A DNA stretch of 64,000 bases from an uncultured Lachnospiraceae bacterium (GCA_947164605.1 CAMUXE010000002.1:1-64000); one strand, 5' to 3'; counted from the stretch's first letter, positions 42,624 through 51,788 are shown. The notes: a model not told the origin generated them from the letters alone. Translations and numbers: made by a program.

Positions 42624-43419
42624 GATTTATGCCAGCGCAGCTAAGAAGGGCGCAAAAATCTGTGGTATAGTAAATGAACACGATGCAAGGTCTGTGGCTG
42701 CACTGAAGCCTGAATTTATGGGTTTTGTGCTTTACTTTCCTAAGTCTAAGAGAAATCTTGAACTTGAGGAGGCGAAAAAACTCCTAGAGATTGTCAGGGA
42801 GAGGGAAAATGAAGGAGCCAAAGCCAATGGTTTAGCTGAGCATGCTGATTCATGTTCAAGGGCTTCTAGTTCAAGGGCTTCTAGTTCAAGCAAAAATGAG
42901 CCTTGTTCAGCTCCTAAATGTGTCGCTGTCACTGTGAGCCCTAGCTTGGAGCAAGCTAAGGCTATATTGGATGCGGGTTTTGATTATATTCAGATCCATG
43001 GCAATTTGGATGCTGCCATACTTGATCTTTGTGGAATTCAGATAATCAGGGCTTTTAATTTGAAAAATCTTGATGAGGAACTGAAGATACAGATTAAAGA
43101 GGCTTCTAATATGAAGGAAGTCAAGGCTTTACTTTTTGATGCGGCCAGTCCTGGCAGTGGACAGCAGAGCAACTGGGATGTCTTAAAAGAAATTATTAAG
43201 GACATCAAGGGCTGCGGAAAGAAAACATTTGCCGCGGGAGGTCTGAATCCGGACAATATAGAGCTTGCTCTAAAAGAACTTGACTGTGATTATTATGACA
43301 CAAGCTCTGGCGTTGAGTTGGAAGGACTTCTTGAAAACGGACGAAGCGAAGGCAAGGATTTAAAAAGGGTTGAAAAATTTGTAAAAATGGTTCATGATTG
43401 CCAGGTGGAAAATATTTAA
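42613..43419 (+). CDS. trpF: Phosphoribosylanthranilate isomerase with insertion
   Basis: TrpF of about 268 residues, longer than the usual 200-220. The KICG motif with the catalytic Cys is at residues 15-18. LLFDA carries the catalytic Asp, and AAGGLNPDNI the phosphate loop. Between the second helix and third strand (about residues 66-103) lies a Ser/Ala-rich, low-complexity insert that includes a repeated SRASS unit encoded by 15-base DNA repeats. I use the ATG at 42613 because GAGG is six bases upstream; ATG 42610 is three bases from it. The insert lies at a surface loop, so activity is probably kept. Confidence 0.85.
   Translation: MDDKIYASAAKKGAKICGIVNEHDARSVAALKPEFMGFVLYFPKSKRNLELEEAKKLLEIVRERENEGAKANGLAEHADSCSRASSSRASSSSKNEPCSAPKCVAVTVSPSLEQAKAILDAGFDYIQIHGNLDAAILDLCGIQIIRAFNLKNLDEELKIQIKEASNMKEVKALLFDAASPGSGQQSNWDVLKEIIKDIKGCGKKTFAAGGLNPDNIELALKELDCDYYDTSSGVELEGLLENGRSEGKDLKRVEKFVKMVHDCQVENI
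42855..42891 (+). repeat. 15-base in-frame repeat in trpF
   Basis: TTCAAGGGCTTCTAG occurs twice exactly (42855, 42870) with a third partial copy, inside the inserted segment of trpF. Confidence 0.85.
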
Positions 43420-43462
43420 ATTGGCAAGGGCCTTTAGATAATTTAGAAAAGAGGAAATTAAA

Positions 43463-44653
43463 ATGAATAAAGATAGTTATTATGGCAAGTTTGGTGGACA
43501 GTATGTTTCAGAGTCTTTGATGAACACACTTCATGAACTTGAGGCAGCTTTTGATGAGGCAATCAAGGATCCAAAATTTATCGAGGAGTATATGTACTAT
43601 CTCAAGGAGTATGTTGGAAGAGAGACTCCTCTTTACTATGCTGACAGACTTACAAAGGCCTACGGTGGAGCTAAGATTTACCTCAAGAGAGAGGATCTCA
43701 ACCACACAGGTGCTCATAAAATCAACAATGTTATAGGCCAGATTCTTCTCGCTAAGAGAATGGGAAAGACTAAGGTTATAGCTGAGACTGGCGCAGGACA
43801 GCACGGACTTGCCACAGCCACTGGTGCTGCTCTTTTTGATATGGAGTGCACAGTTTTTATGGGTAAGGAAGATGTTGAAAGACAGGCTCTTAACGTGTTC
43901 AAGATGGAGATGCTTGGCGCCAAGGTTCAGCCTGTGACAACTGGAAGTGCTACACTTAAGGATGCAACCAATGAGGCTATCAGATCTTGGGCTGAGCACG
44001 CTGAGGATACATTCTACATCATAGGTTCTGCAGTTGGCCCTCACCCATATCCAAAGATGGTTAAGGAATTCCAGAGCATTATCTCTAAGGAGGCAAAAAA
44101 GCAGATCCTTGAGAAGGAAGGCAGACTCCCTGATGTAGTTATGGCTTGCGTTGGTGGCGGCTCAAATTCTATTGGTACATTTGCTGACTTTATAGATGAG
44201 AAGGATGTCAGACTTATCGGTGTTGAGGCAGGCGGCCTTGGTATTGAGACTGGCAAGCACGCAAGTGCCATGGCTCTCGGAAAGACTGGTATCTTGCATG
44301 GTATGAGAACTTATCTCCTTCAGGACGATGACGGAAATATCCAGCTTGCACACTCTGTTTCTGCAGGTCTTGATTATCCAGGTGTAGGTCCAGAGCACGC
44401 TTATCTCAGAGATTCAGGTAGAGCTGAGTACACTTCTGTTACTGATTCTGAGGCTATGGAGGCTATGCTTGAGCTCTGTAAGCTTGAGGGAATTATCCCT
44501 GCTGTTGAGTCTTCACACGCTTTGGCTTATGTAAAGAAATTGGCTCCACAGCTTGGCACTGACAAGATTATCATAGTATGTCTGTCAGGTAGAGGAGACA
44601 AGGACGTAAACACTGTTCAGAAGTATTTGAATGGTGAAGAGATTAACAAGTAA
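43463..44653 (+). CDS. trpB: Tryptophan synthase beta chain
   Basis: PLP enzyme of 396 residues joining indole and serine to tryptophan. It begins [11 protein letters not shown] and has the PLP lysine in [17 protein letters not shown], the phosphate-binding [10 protein letters not shown], and [16 protein letters not shown]. This is the classical TrpB1 type that pairs with TrpA. GAGGAA lies upstream of the ATG. Confidence 0.97.
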   Translation: MNKDSYYGKFGGQYVSESLMNTLHELEAAFDEAIKDPKFIEEYMYYLKEYVGRETPLYYADRLTKAYGGAKIYLKREDLNHTGAHKINNVIGQILLAKRMGKTKVIAETGAGQHGLATATGAALFDMECTVFMGKEDVERQALNVFKMEMLGAKVQPVTTGSATLKDATNEAIRSWAEHAEDTFYIIGSAVGPHPYPKMVKEFQSIISKEAKKQILEKEGRLPDVVMACVGGGSNSIGTFADFIDEKDVRLIGVEAGGLGIETGKHASAMALGKTGILHGMRTYLLQDDDGNIQLAHSVSAGLDYPGVGPEHAYLRDSGRAEYTSVTDSEAMEAMLELCKLEGIIPAVESSHALAYVKKLAPQLGTDKIIIVCLSGRGDKDVNTVQKYLNGEEINK

Positions 44654-44717
44654 TTTACAAGTGATTATTATTTTCTTGCGATTATAGATTAGAATTGATT
44701 TACGAAAGGCATTAGCG

Positions 44718-45512
44718 ATGAATAGAATTGATGAAAGAATGCAGCTTTTAAAAGAAAAGAATGAGAAGGCTTTTATAACATATACAACTGTTGATTTACC
44801 TGATTATGAGACTACTAAGAAAATTATGCATGCCCAGGAGGAAGCTGGAATTGACCTTATGGAGATAGGCGTTCCTTTCTCAGATCCTGTTGCGGATGGT
44901 CCTGTAGTTCAGGCTGCTTCATATAAGGCTATTCTTAATGGAGCTACCTTGGAGGGTGCTTTTAAGATGATGAAAGAGGTTAGAGAGGAAGGCCTCACTA
45001 GCCCTGTTGCTTTTATGATGTATTATAACACTGTATATTACTACGGACTCGAAGCATTTGCCGATAAGTGTGTGGAGTGTGGTGTCGATGGACTTGTAAT
45101 TCCAGATCTTCCATACGAAGAGCAGGAAGAGCTTAAGACTATTCTTGAGGCAAGGGGCGACAAGGTTTATCTTATCCAGTTAGTTTCACCTGTATCAGCT
45201 GACAGAATTCCTATGTTGTTAAAGGATGCTAAGGGCTTTGTATACTGCGTTTCTCACATGGGCGTTACAGGCGGAGATGCAAACTTCCATGAGAATATTA
45301 AGGCTTACTTAAAGAGCGTTCATGATATAAGTCCAGTCCCAGCATGTATGGGATTTGGCATTAGAACTGCTGATGATGTAAAGCCACTTATGGATGTAGT
45401 TGATGGAGCTGTTGTTGGTTCTCATTTCCTTAAGCTCTTAGAGGAGAGCAATTATTCAACAGACGCTGTTATTAAATATATTAAGGAATTTAAGGAAGGT
45501 CTTAGACATTAA
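44718..45512 (+). CDS. trpA: Tryptophan synthase alpha chain
   Basis: TIM-barrel enzyme of 264 residues that cleaves indole-glycerol phosphate to indole, passed on to TrpB. It contains EIGVPFSDPVADGPVVQ with the catalytic Glu, the catalytic Asp in IPDLPYEEQ, and a GFGIRTADD phosphate loop. A weak AAAGGC precedes the ATG. Its stop overlaps the next ATG by one base. Confidence 0.96.
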   Translation: MNRIDERMQLLKEKNEKAFITYTTVDLPDYETTKKIMHAQEEAGIDLMEIGVPFSDPVADGPVVQAASYKAILNGATLEGAFKMMKEVREEGLTSPVAFMMYYNTVYYYGLEAFADKCVECGVDGLVIPDLPYEEQEELKTILEARGDKVYLIQLVSPVSADRIPMLLKDAKGFVYCVSHMGVTGGDANFHENIKAYLKSVHDISPVPACMGFGIRTADDVKPLMDVVDGAVVGSHFLKLLEESNYSTDAVIKYIKEFKEGLRH

Positions 45513-45862
45513 TGGTTCCAGTATTAGCGAAAAATGCTGTGAAAATTAAATTAGGTTTTGAACATGCGGGACTGACTGGAAATTATGAGTGTGCTTACAC
45601 CATGGGCTTGATTACATCATGCTTTGGCCTTGAAGAAAAAGAGGTCATGGGCAATGTGCCTGCTTGTAGAAAAGAAATAATTGAACAGCTCGATAAAGAT
45701 GAAAAAATATTAAATCAAGAAAAAAATTCTGAGGAGCAGGAAATAAAATTAGACATTAAAGACAAGCTTTTGTATTTATTAGAAAATTATATAGTGCAAG
45801 ATTTATATGATGAGCAGATGGAAGTCTTGTATCATGATGGCTGCAAAGAAAAAATAAATTGA
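45512..45862 (+). CDS. Unknown protein coupled to trpA
   Basis: A 116-residue soluble protein of unknown function. Its ATG overlaps the trpA stop (TAATG), so it is part of the trp transcript. The N-terminal half (GFEHAGLTGNYECAYTMGLITSCFGL, three Cys in the protein) looks conserved and structured. Residues 60-80 are Lys/Glu-rich, and a helical tail rich in Asp, Glu and Leu follows. No known trp regulator (TRAP, anti-TRAP, TrpR) is recognisable. The promoter of the next gene overlaps its stop codon. Confidence 0.6.
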   Translation: MVPVLAKNAVKIKLGFEHAGLTGNYECAYTMGLITSCFGLEEKEVMGNVPACRKEIIEQLDKDEKILNQEKNSEEQEIKLDIKDKLLYLLENYIVQDLYDEQMEVLYHDGCKEKIN

Positions 45863-45887
45863 CATATTTTTGTTTTGAGTGTATATT
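45859..45887 (+). promoter_or_regulatory. Promoter of HPr-like gene
   Basis: Consensus TTGACA at 45859-45864 and TATATT at 45882-45887, 17-base spacing, overlapping the stop of the gene after trpA. Confidence 0.65.
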
Positions 45888-45957
45888 GATTGCAATATAA
45901 AAATTTTAAATAATTATTATATTTTATTAATTGTAGAAAGTAGAAGGATTTTAAAAA

Positions 45958-46209
45958 ATGCTTAAGACAACAGAAGTTGGGGAAATCGACAAGAAATATA
46001 GTAATCCAGTAGCGGAGTTGGTACAGCTAGCTTGTAGATATGATAGCCATATTATGGTTCAGAGCGATGGTAAGTTTATCAATGCAAAAAGTCTTATGGG
46101 TATGATGGCTTTTGGACTTAAAAAAGGAATTAAGGTTGAAATTTCTGCAGAGGGGTCTGATGAAACAGATGCGGCAGATGCAATCGAAAGTTTTTTAAGC
46201 TGCAATTAA
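45958..46209 (+). CDS. HPr/Crh-like protein lacking catalytic His
   Basis: An 83-residue protein with the HPr fold pattern along its whole length. At the active-site loop, where HPr has H15-A-R-P, it has Y14-S-N-P17, so PTS phosphorylation is not possible. The regulatory serine region is kept: NAKSLMGMM with S45 in the place of Ser46, the target of HPr kinase. It is thus built like Crh of B. subtilis, which also lacks His15 and acts only as a CcpA co-regulator. That role is inferred. It has its own strong promoter and AGAAGGA site. Confidence 0.8.
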   Translation: MLKTTEVGEIDKKYSNPVAELVQLACRYDSHIMVQSDGKFINAKSLMGMMAFGLKKGIKVEISAEGSDETDAADAIESFLSCN

Positions 46210-46244
46210 GATAATAATTAATTTGATGTAAAGGAGAAAAAATT

Positions 46245-46610
46245 ATGAGCACAAAAGACGAGAAGGTTACTAAGGTAGTTGAGGCAAAGGTTGCAGAAGC
46301 TAAGGCCGCTGAGACAAAGGCTGAAACTAAGGAAGAAGCTAAGGCTAGTGCAAAGGAGCCAGCTAAGAGAGGCAGAAAGCCAGGTTCTAAGAACAAGACT
46401 ACAAGCAAGAAGCCAGAGGTTAAGAGAGAAATCTTTGTTGAGCACAACGGAAACCAGGTTAGCGAGGAAGAGATTATCGCTAAGGTTAGAAAAGATTTCA
46501 AGGAGCGCAAGATCGAAGTTAAGGAAGTTAAGCTCTACATTAAGCCAGAAGATAATGCTTGCTACTATGTAGTCAACGATACAATTCACGGTCAGGTTTC
46601 ACTTTATTAA
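46245..46610 (+). CDS. DUF6465-like AT-hook protein
   Basis: A 121-residue protein. The first 40 residues are Ala/Lys/Glu-rich and partly repetitive. An AT-hook-like basic motif (KRGRKPGSKNK) follows near residues 42-52. The C-terminal 60 residues form a compact beta-alpha domain (FVEHNGNQVSEEEI, VKLYIKPEDNACYYV) that I associate with the DUF6465 family common in Lachnospiraceae. Function is unknown; the AT-hook hints at DNA binding. AAAGGAG lies upstream of the ATG. Confidence 0.72.
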   Translation: MSTKDEKVTKVVEAKVAEAKAAETKAETKEEAKASAKEPAKRGRKPGSKNKTTSKKPEVKREIFVEHNGNQVSEEEIIAKVRKDFKERKIEVKEVKLYIKPEDNACYYVVNDTIHGQVSLY

Positions 46611-46618
46611 AATTTCCT

Positions 46619-46647
46619 TTGAAAAAATATTAACAATCATGTATAAT
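46619..46647 (+). promoter_or_regulatory. Promoter of carD-like gene
   Basis: TTGAAA at 46619-46624 and a perfect TATAAT at 46642-46647, 17 bases apart, starting a few bases after the preceding stop codon. Confidence 0.7.
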
Positions 46648-46696
46648 ACTAATAGTAGGCATGATCGGGGATATTTTTTAAAGGAGTGTTATATTG

Positions 46697-47194
46697 ATGT
46701 TTGAAATCGAAGACAAGGTAGTTTATGGCGTTAATGGTGTGTGTGAAGTAACAGAAATTGCAGTCCCTCCGATAAAAGGAATTGAGGGTCAGTATTATTA
46801 TCTTCAGCCTGTTTTTGACGATAAGGGAATTATTTATTCACCTGTTGACAGCAAAAAGGTTAATATGCGTGCTATTATAAGCCAGTCAGAGTGCAAGAAA
46901 CTCATCTCTAAAGCAAAGAATTGTGCTAAGGATGAGAGCCTTAATGAAAAGATTCACCCTGCAGAGTATGATGCTTGTATTAAGTCTCAAGATCCTGTTT
47001 CACTTATGCATCTTGTTAGGTATCTTTACAATATCAAGAATGAGAGAGCTAAGGACTTAAGAAAGATGAAGTCTGCTGATGCCAGAACATTGAGTACTGC
47101 TAAGAAATTGCTTTACAGTGAGCTTGCAGTAGCATCTGGCAGAGATTTGGATGATATTTCAGAAGAGCTTGATGGCTATCTTGGAGAAAAGTAA
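46697..47194 (+). CDS. CarD-family transcriptional regulator
   Basis: About 165 residues of the CarD/CdnL family, which binds RNA polymerase beta and stabilises promoter open complexes. The N-terminal Tudor-like RNAP-interaction domain is visible (IEDKVVYGVNGVCEVTEI, YYYLQPVF, IIYSPVDS). A helical C-terminal domain follows (LVRYLYNIKNERAKDLRKM, STAKKLLYSELAVA). AAGGAG is seven bases before a TTG at 46694 and ten before the ATG at 46697, so either may be used. A terminator follows. Confidence 0.9.
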   Translation: MFEIEDKVVYGVNGVCEVTEIAVPPIKGIEGQYYYLQPVFDDKGIIYSPVDSKKVNMRAIISQSECKKLISKAKNCAKDESLNEKIHPAEYDACIKSQDPVSLMHLVRYLYNIKNERAKDLRKMKSADARTLSTAKKLLYSELAVASGRDLDDISEELDGYLGEK

Positions 47195-47228
47195 TTTAAT
47201 TAATTTTTAAAATTATGATTATTTATAG

Positions 47229-47267
47229 ACACGGTAATTTACACTTGTAAATTATCGTGTTTTTTTA
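47229..47267 (+). terminator. Rho-independent terminator
   Basis: A long stem with arms at 47229-47243 and 47246-47260 (ACACGGTAATTTACA against its near-complement), followed by a T run. It ends the carD transcript. Confidence 0.85.
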
Positions 47268-47352
47268 TTTGATACAAGTATTAATAGTGGGGAGAATACT
47301 TCTACTAATATAGACAATAATACTGACATAAATAAGGCAGACAAGCCTGCAT

Positions 47353-47404
47353 ATTAAATGCCAGAATTAAATGTCAGAATTAAATGCCAGAATTAAATGT
47401 CAGA
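47353..47404 (+). repeat. 13-base tandem array over permease stop
   Basis: ATTAAATGYCAGA is repeated four times in 13-base steps (47353, 47366, 47379, 47392). The last copy covers the stop codon of the permease gene, which is read on the other strand, so the array extends downstream from that gene's end. Confidence 0.85.
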
Positions 47405-48605
47405 AATTTAGAATAAAGTATTCGATTAATAAAAGAATCAGGAAGATTATGTTGGCAAGACTGAAGAAGGCCAGATAATTGAGTCTGATTCTTTTATTAT
47501 GGGCAGTTAGGAGCTTATAAGAGATCAAACTTGCCATAGAAGCTATAAGACTTCCCAGTCCACCTAGATTGCAGCCGACAATGAGAGCTTTGTAATGATC
47601 TGTGAAACCTGACAGAAGGATGGCACAAGGCACATTGCTTATGACCTGACTGGCAAGAATGGCTATAAGGCTTTCGTGACCGGCAAGTATAGAATTAATC
47701 ACATGTCTGAATGAGGCGATTCTTCCCATGTTTCCGATAAAGATAAAGAAAAATATAAAGGTAGTAAGAAGAGCCCAGTCGGCTTCCTTTATTAACTTTT
47801 TATCCAGAAAGATAGTTGTTATCAGTGTGATTGTGAGACTCACATAATAGGGGATTATGTGAAAGACAGTCATGAGGGCAATCATAAAGAGAAGTCCCAA
47901 AACAAGGCCCTGAACCAAAGGCAAATCCTTTTTTTGAGTCATATCTTGACTTGACTCTTCTATTGATTTAGATCTCTCTTTAATTCTTTGGATAGAGGAG
48001 GTTTCGTATTTTTTATTGAATTTAACTAGAAGCAGACAGGATACAATAAGTAGGACTAAAGAAAGGGCAGAGTATGGCAGGATGAGGCCTACAAAATCCT
48101 TTAGGCTTAGTTTTGACAAATTATAGAGATAGAGATTTTGAGGGTTGCCCATAGGTAGCATCATAGAACCAAGATTTGCCGCGATAGTCTGTAGAGTGAC
48201 TATGGCTATGAGATAGCGGTTTAAGACCTTCTCGTCGCTGATAGCCATATTTAGAGTGATTATGCAAAATGGGACAAATGTTATGAGGGCGACATCGTTG
48301 GTTATCAACATAGAAAAGAAAAAAGGCAAGAGGACAAGGCTTATGCAGATTGATGTCATGCTCTTAGCACGGCTTATGATAAAGTCTGCGGCCATGGAAA
48401 AAAGGCCAATTTTAGACAGGCCGGCAATTATTATCATGAGTGTCAAAAGAATTGAGAGGGAGGAAAAGTCTATATATGTGAGATAATCTTTGTTGGGCTT
48501 TACAAAAAAGCAGGAGATTAGGGCCAGAAGGCCGGCTATAGATAGTACGGTCTCGCTTTTAAAAAAGTTTATTGCCTTCTTTGTGAAATTTATTTTTGAA
48601 TTCAT
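47400..48605 (-). CDS. SLC13/ArsB-like anion permease
   Basis: The only clear minus-strand gene: 401 residues with about ten membrane helices, of the ion-transporter (CitMHS/ArsB/SLC13) superfamily. The repeated half-site features are present: LLPFFFSMLITNDVALITFVPF in the first half, with an NLGSMMLPMGNPQNLY segment, and ASQVISNVPCAILLSGF in the second. These Asn/Pro/Gly loops bind the anion and cation. The substrate (dicarboxylate, citrate or arsenite type) is not readable. It converges with the carD gene and diverges from valS. Confidence 0.82.
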   Translation of the reverse strand: MNSKINFTKKAINFFKSETVLSIAGLLALISCFFVKPNKDYLTYIDFSSLSILLTLMIIIAGLSKIGLFSMAADFIISRAKSMTSICISLVLLPFFFSMLITNDVALITFVPFCIITLNMAISDEKVLNRYLIAIVTLQTIAANLGSMMLPMGNPQNLYLYNLSKLSLKDFVGLILPYSALSLVLLIVSCLLLVKFNKKYETSSIQRIKERSKSIEESSQDMTQKKDLPLVQGLVLGLLFMIALMTVFHIIPYYVSLTITLITTIFLDKKLIKEADWALLTTFIFFFIFIGNMGRIASFRHVINSILAGHESLIAILASQVISNVPCAILLSGFTDHYKALIVGCNLGGLGSLIASMASLISYKLLTAHNKRIRLNYLAFFSLANIIFLILLLIEYFILNF

Positions 48606-48684
48606 GTCTTAATCCTCTTTTTATGTCATAAATAAGTGACATTATAGCATCGTTCACTCATAATTCACAGCTTAATAGTAGTTT

Positions 48685-48715
48685 TTGATTGCAAAAAAAT
48701 TCTGTCTGCTATATT
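48685..48715 (+). promoter_or_regulatory. Putative valS promoter
   Basis: TTGATT at 48685-48690 and TGcTATATT (box at 48710-48715). Spacing is long at 19 bases, but the extended -10 may compensate. No T-box is present in this short leader. Confidence 0.45.
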
Positions 48716-48755
48716 ATAAACAAGTATAACTAAAACTTGAATCGAGGTATCTAAT

Positions 48756-51404
48756 ATGAGTAAGGAATTGGAAAAAACATACAATCCGGCTGATATAGAG
48801 GACAGACTCTATAAAAAGTGGTTGGATAAGAAGTATTTCCACGCAAAAGTTGATAAGAGCAAGAAGCCTTTTACAATAATTATGCCACCTCCTAATATTA
48901 CAGGTAAGTTGCATATGGGCCATGCATTGGACAACACAATGCAGGATATCCTGATCCGTTTTAAGAGGATGCAGGGATATGAGGCACTTTGGGTGCCAGG
49001 CACTGACCATGCAAGTATCTCGACAGAGGTTAAGGTAACTAACGCACTTAAGGATAAGGGCATTGATAAGCACGAAATTGGCAGAGAAGAGTTCTTAAAG
49101 CATGTTTGGGACTGGAAGAGAGAGTACGGCGGTACTATCACTAGCCAGCTTAAGAAGATTGGTTCTTCATGTGATTGGGACAGAGAGCGCTTTACAATGG
49201 ACGAGGGCTGCTCTAATGCTGTACAGACTGTATTTATCAACCTTTACAAGAAGGGACTTATCTATAAGGGCTCAAGAATAGTAAACTGGTGTCCTGTTTG
49301 TAAGACATCTATCTCAGATGCTGAGGTTGAGCACGAGGAGCAGGCTGGACACTTCTGGCATATTAAGTATCCTATCGTAGGAGAAGAGGGTAAGTTCGTA
49401 CAGATTGCTACAACAAGACCTGAGACCTTGCTTGGTGATTCAGCACTTGCTGTAAATCCTACAGATGAAAGATATAAGGATCTTGTTGGCAAGCAGGTTG
49501 TACTTCCACTTACAGACCGTACAATTCCTGTAATTGCAGATGAGTATGTAGACAAGGAATTTGGTACAGGTGTGGTTAAGATTACACCAGCACATGACCC
49601 TAACGATTTCAATGTCGGCAAGAGACATGACCTGCCAGAAATCAACATACTCAACGATGATGCTACTATCAACAATCTTGGCGGCAAATATGCTGGCATG
49701 GATCGTTATGAGGCTCGTAAGGCTATGGTTAAGGACCTTGATGACTTAGGTCTCTTGGTTAAGGTTGAGGATCACTCGCACAATGTTGGTACTCATGACC
49801 GCTGCCATACAACTGTTGAGCCTATGATTAAGCAGCAGTGGTTCGTAAAGATGGACGAGCTTATTAAGCCTGCTGTTGAGGGTGTTAAGAATAAGGATAT
49901 CGAGCTTATCCCAGCTTCACTTTCAAAGACATACTTTAACTGGACAGACAATATCAGAGACTGGTGCATAAGCCGTCAGCTCTGGTGGGGACATAGAATT
50001 CCAGCTTACTACTGTGATGAGTGTGGTGAGATGCTTGTATCTGAGACAGAAGTATGCACATGCCCTAAGTGTGGCGGTCATATGACTCAGGACCCAGATA
50101 CTCTTGATACTTGGTTCTCATCTGCTCTCTGGCCTTTCTCAACACTTGGCTGGCCTGAGAACACAGAGGAACTTGACTACTTCTATCCTACTAATGTACT
50201 TGTAACTGGCTATGACATCATTTTCTTCTGGGTTATCAGAATGATATTCTCAGGCTATGAGCATATGGGAAAGAAGCCATTTGACAAGGTTCTCTTCCAT
50301 GGTCTTGTAAGAGATTCTCAGGGCAGAAAGATGAGTAAGTCTCTTGGAAATGGAATTGACCCACTTGAAGTTATCGACAAGTATGGCGCTGACGCTCTTA
50401 GATATACCCTTATCACAGGTAATGCACCTGGTAATGATATGAGATTCTACTGGGAGAGAGTTGAGGCTAGCCGTAATTTCGCAAACAAGGTATGGAATGC
50501 ATCAAGATTTATCATGATGAATGATCCTGACAACAAGATTAAGGCAACTGACGCAAAGCCAGCTAACCTTACAGATGCTGATAAGTGGATCCTTTCTAAG
50601 CTCAACAAGCTCACAAGTGAAGTTACTGAGAACATGGAGAAGTATGAGCTTGGTATTGCAGTACAGAAGCTCAATGACTTTATCTGGGAAGAGTTCTGTG
50701 ACTGGTATATCGAGATGGTTAAGCCTAGACTCTACAATGATGCTGATGATACTAAGACAGCAGCAATCTGGACTCTTAAGACTGTTCTTATTGCTTGCTT
50801 AAAGCTTCTTCACCCATATATGCCTTTCATCACAGAGGAAATTTTCTGTAATATCCAGGATGATGAGGAGTCAATCATGATCAGCACATGGCCATTGGCT
50901 AGCGCTGAGAACGACTACAGTGCTGAGGAAGAGGCTGTTGAGATTATCAAGCAGGCTGTTAGAAATATTCGTAACTTAAGAAGTGAGATGAATGTTGCTC
51001 CTTCAAGAAAAGCTAAGGTTTATGTAGTTTCTGAGGACAGCAAGATTCAGAATATCTTTAAGAATGGCCAGGTCTTCTTCGCAACACTTTCTTATGCAAG
51101 TGAGGTTGTGATTCAGGCTGACAAGACAGGCATCGAGGACGACGCAGTATCTACTGTAATTCCAGGTGTTGTAATCTACATTCCTTTTGCTGAACTTGTA
51201 GATATCGACAAGGAAATTGAGAGACTCAGCAAGGAAGAGGCTAGACTCCAGGGCGAAATTAAGAGATGCGAAGGCATGCTTGGCAATGAGAGATTTATAT
51301 CTAAGGCTCCAGCCGCTAAGGTTGAAGAGGAGAAGGCAAAGCTTGCTAACTACAAGCAGATGCTTGAGCAGGTTGAAGAGAGATTATCAAGCCTTAAGGG
51401 TTGA
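48756..51404 (+). CDS. valS: Valyl-tRNA synthetase
   Basis: Class Ia synthetase of 882 residues. The HIGH signature appears as KLHMGHALDN (about residues 51-60) and KMSKS as GRKMSKSLGNG (about 526-536). The editing CP1 domain includes TTRPETLLGD, and a zinc-type cysteine cluster (YYCDECGE...CTCPKCGG) lies between them. The anticodon-binding domain and the C-terminal ValS coiled coil (residues ~810-880) are complete. The start follows a GAGGT site. Confidence 0.97.
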   Translation: MSKELEKTYNPADIEDRLYKKWLDKKYFHAKVDKSKKPFTIIMPPPNITGKLHMGHALDNTMQDILIRFKRMQGYEALWVPGTDHASISTEVKVTNALKDKGIDKHEIGREEFLKHVWDWKREYGGTITSQLKKIGSSCDWDRERFTMDEGCSNAVQTVFINLYKKGLIYKGSRIVNWCPVCKTSISDAEVEHEEQAGHFWHIKYPIVGEEGKFVQIATTRPETLLGDSALAVNPTDERYKDLVGKQVVLPLTDRTIPVIADEYVDKEFGTGVVKITPAHDPNDFNVGKRHDLPEINILNDDATINNLGGKYAGMDRYEARKAMVKDLDDLGLLVKVEDHSHNVGTHDRCHTTVEPMIKQQWFVKMDELIKPAVEGVKNKDIELIPASLSKTYFNWTDNIRDWCISRQLWWGHRIPAYYCDECGEMLVSETEVCTCPKCGGHMTQDPDTLDTWFSSALWPFSTLGWPENTEELDYFYPTNVLVTGYDIIFFWVIRMIFSGYEHMGKKPFDKVLFHGLVRDSQGRKMSKSLGNGIDPLEVIDKYGADALRYTLITGNAPGNDMRFYWERVEASRNFANKVWNASRFIMMNDPDNKIKATDAKPANLTDADKWILSKLNKLTSEVTENMEKYELGIAVQKLNDFIWEEFCDWYIEMVKPRLYNDADDTKTAAIWTLKTVLIACLKLLHPYMPFITEEIFCNIQDDEESIMISTWPLASAENDYSAEEEAVEIIKQAVRNIRNLRSEMNVAPSRKAKVYVVSEDSKIQNIFKNGQVFFATLSYASEVVIQADKTGIEDDAVSTVIPGVVIYIPFAELVDIDKEIERLSKEEARLQGEIKRCEGMLGNERFISKAPAAKVEEEKAKLANYKQMLEQVEERLSSLKG

Positions 51405-51434
51405 TTTGAAAATACGCATGTAAAGGAGATTATT

Positions 51435-51788
51435 ATGGCAGAAAATATGCACCAAATCCCTAATGGACACTATTCCATGGAGATGAGAAGTGGCAAGATC
51501 TTAAATGCCGATTATGGCTTTAAGAAGATGTTTGGTTTCACTGATGAAGATGTCAAAAACGGCCTTGTCTTTAAGCAGTTGGTTCCAGATGTTGAGTATA
51601 ATCAGATTATTGATGTCTTAAGAGAACAGTTTATAGTTGCAAGATATGCATGTTTCCAGCACGAGATGAAGGATAAGAATGGCAACACACTTCATGTTGT
51701 CTCATTCATCAATATTCAGAACAAGCTTCTTGAAGGACACAGAGTTCTTACTGTTGGCGTTGCAAAGATTGCTGATAGTAATCTGTAA
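51435..51788 (+). CDS. Single-domain PAS-like protein
   Basis: A 117-residue protein that consists of one PAS-type sensor fold and nothing else. It shows GKILNADYGFKKMFGFTDEDV (strand-helix start), FKQLVPDVEY, and the two late strands HEMKDKNGNTLHVVSF and RVLTVGVAKI. AAAGGAG lies before the ATG, 30 bases after valS. Ligand and partner are unknown; no output domain is fused. Confidence 0.7.
   Translation: MAENMHQIPNGHYSMEMRSGKILNADYGFKKMFGFTDEDVKNGLVFKQLVPDVEYNQIIDVLREQFIVARYACFQHEMKDKNGNTLHVVSFINIQNKLLEGHRVLTVGVAKIADSNL

Noticed and set aside
46130..46589. Long minus-strand open frames opposite the AT-hook protein gene
   Set aside because: They are antisense shadows of Lys/Glu/Ala-rich codons; the + strand gene has a good ribosome site and a recognisable domain.
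48606..48755. T-box leader for valS
   Set aside because: The region is short and has no GGTGG-type T-box sequence or terminator/antiterminator pair.
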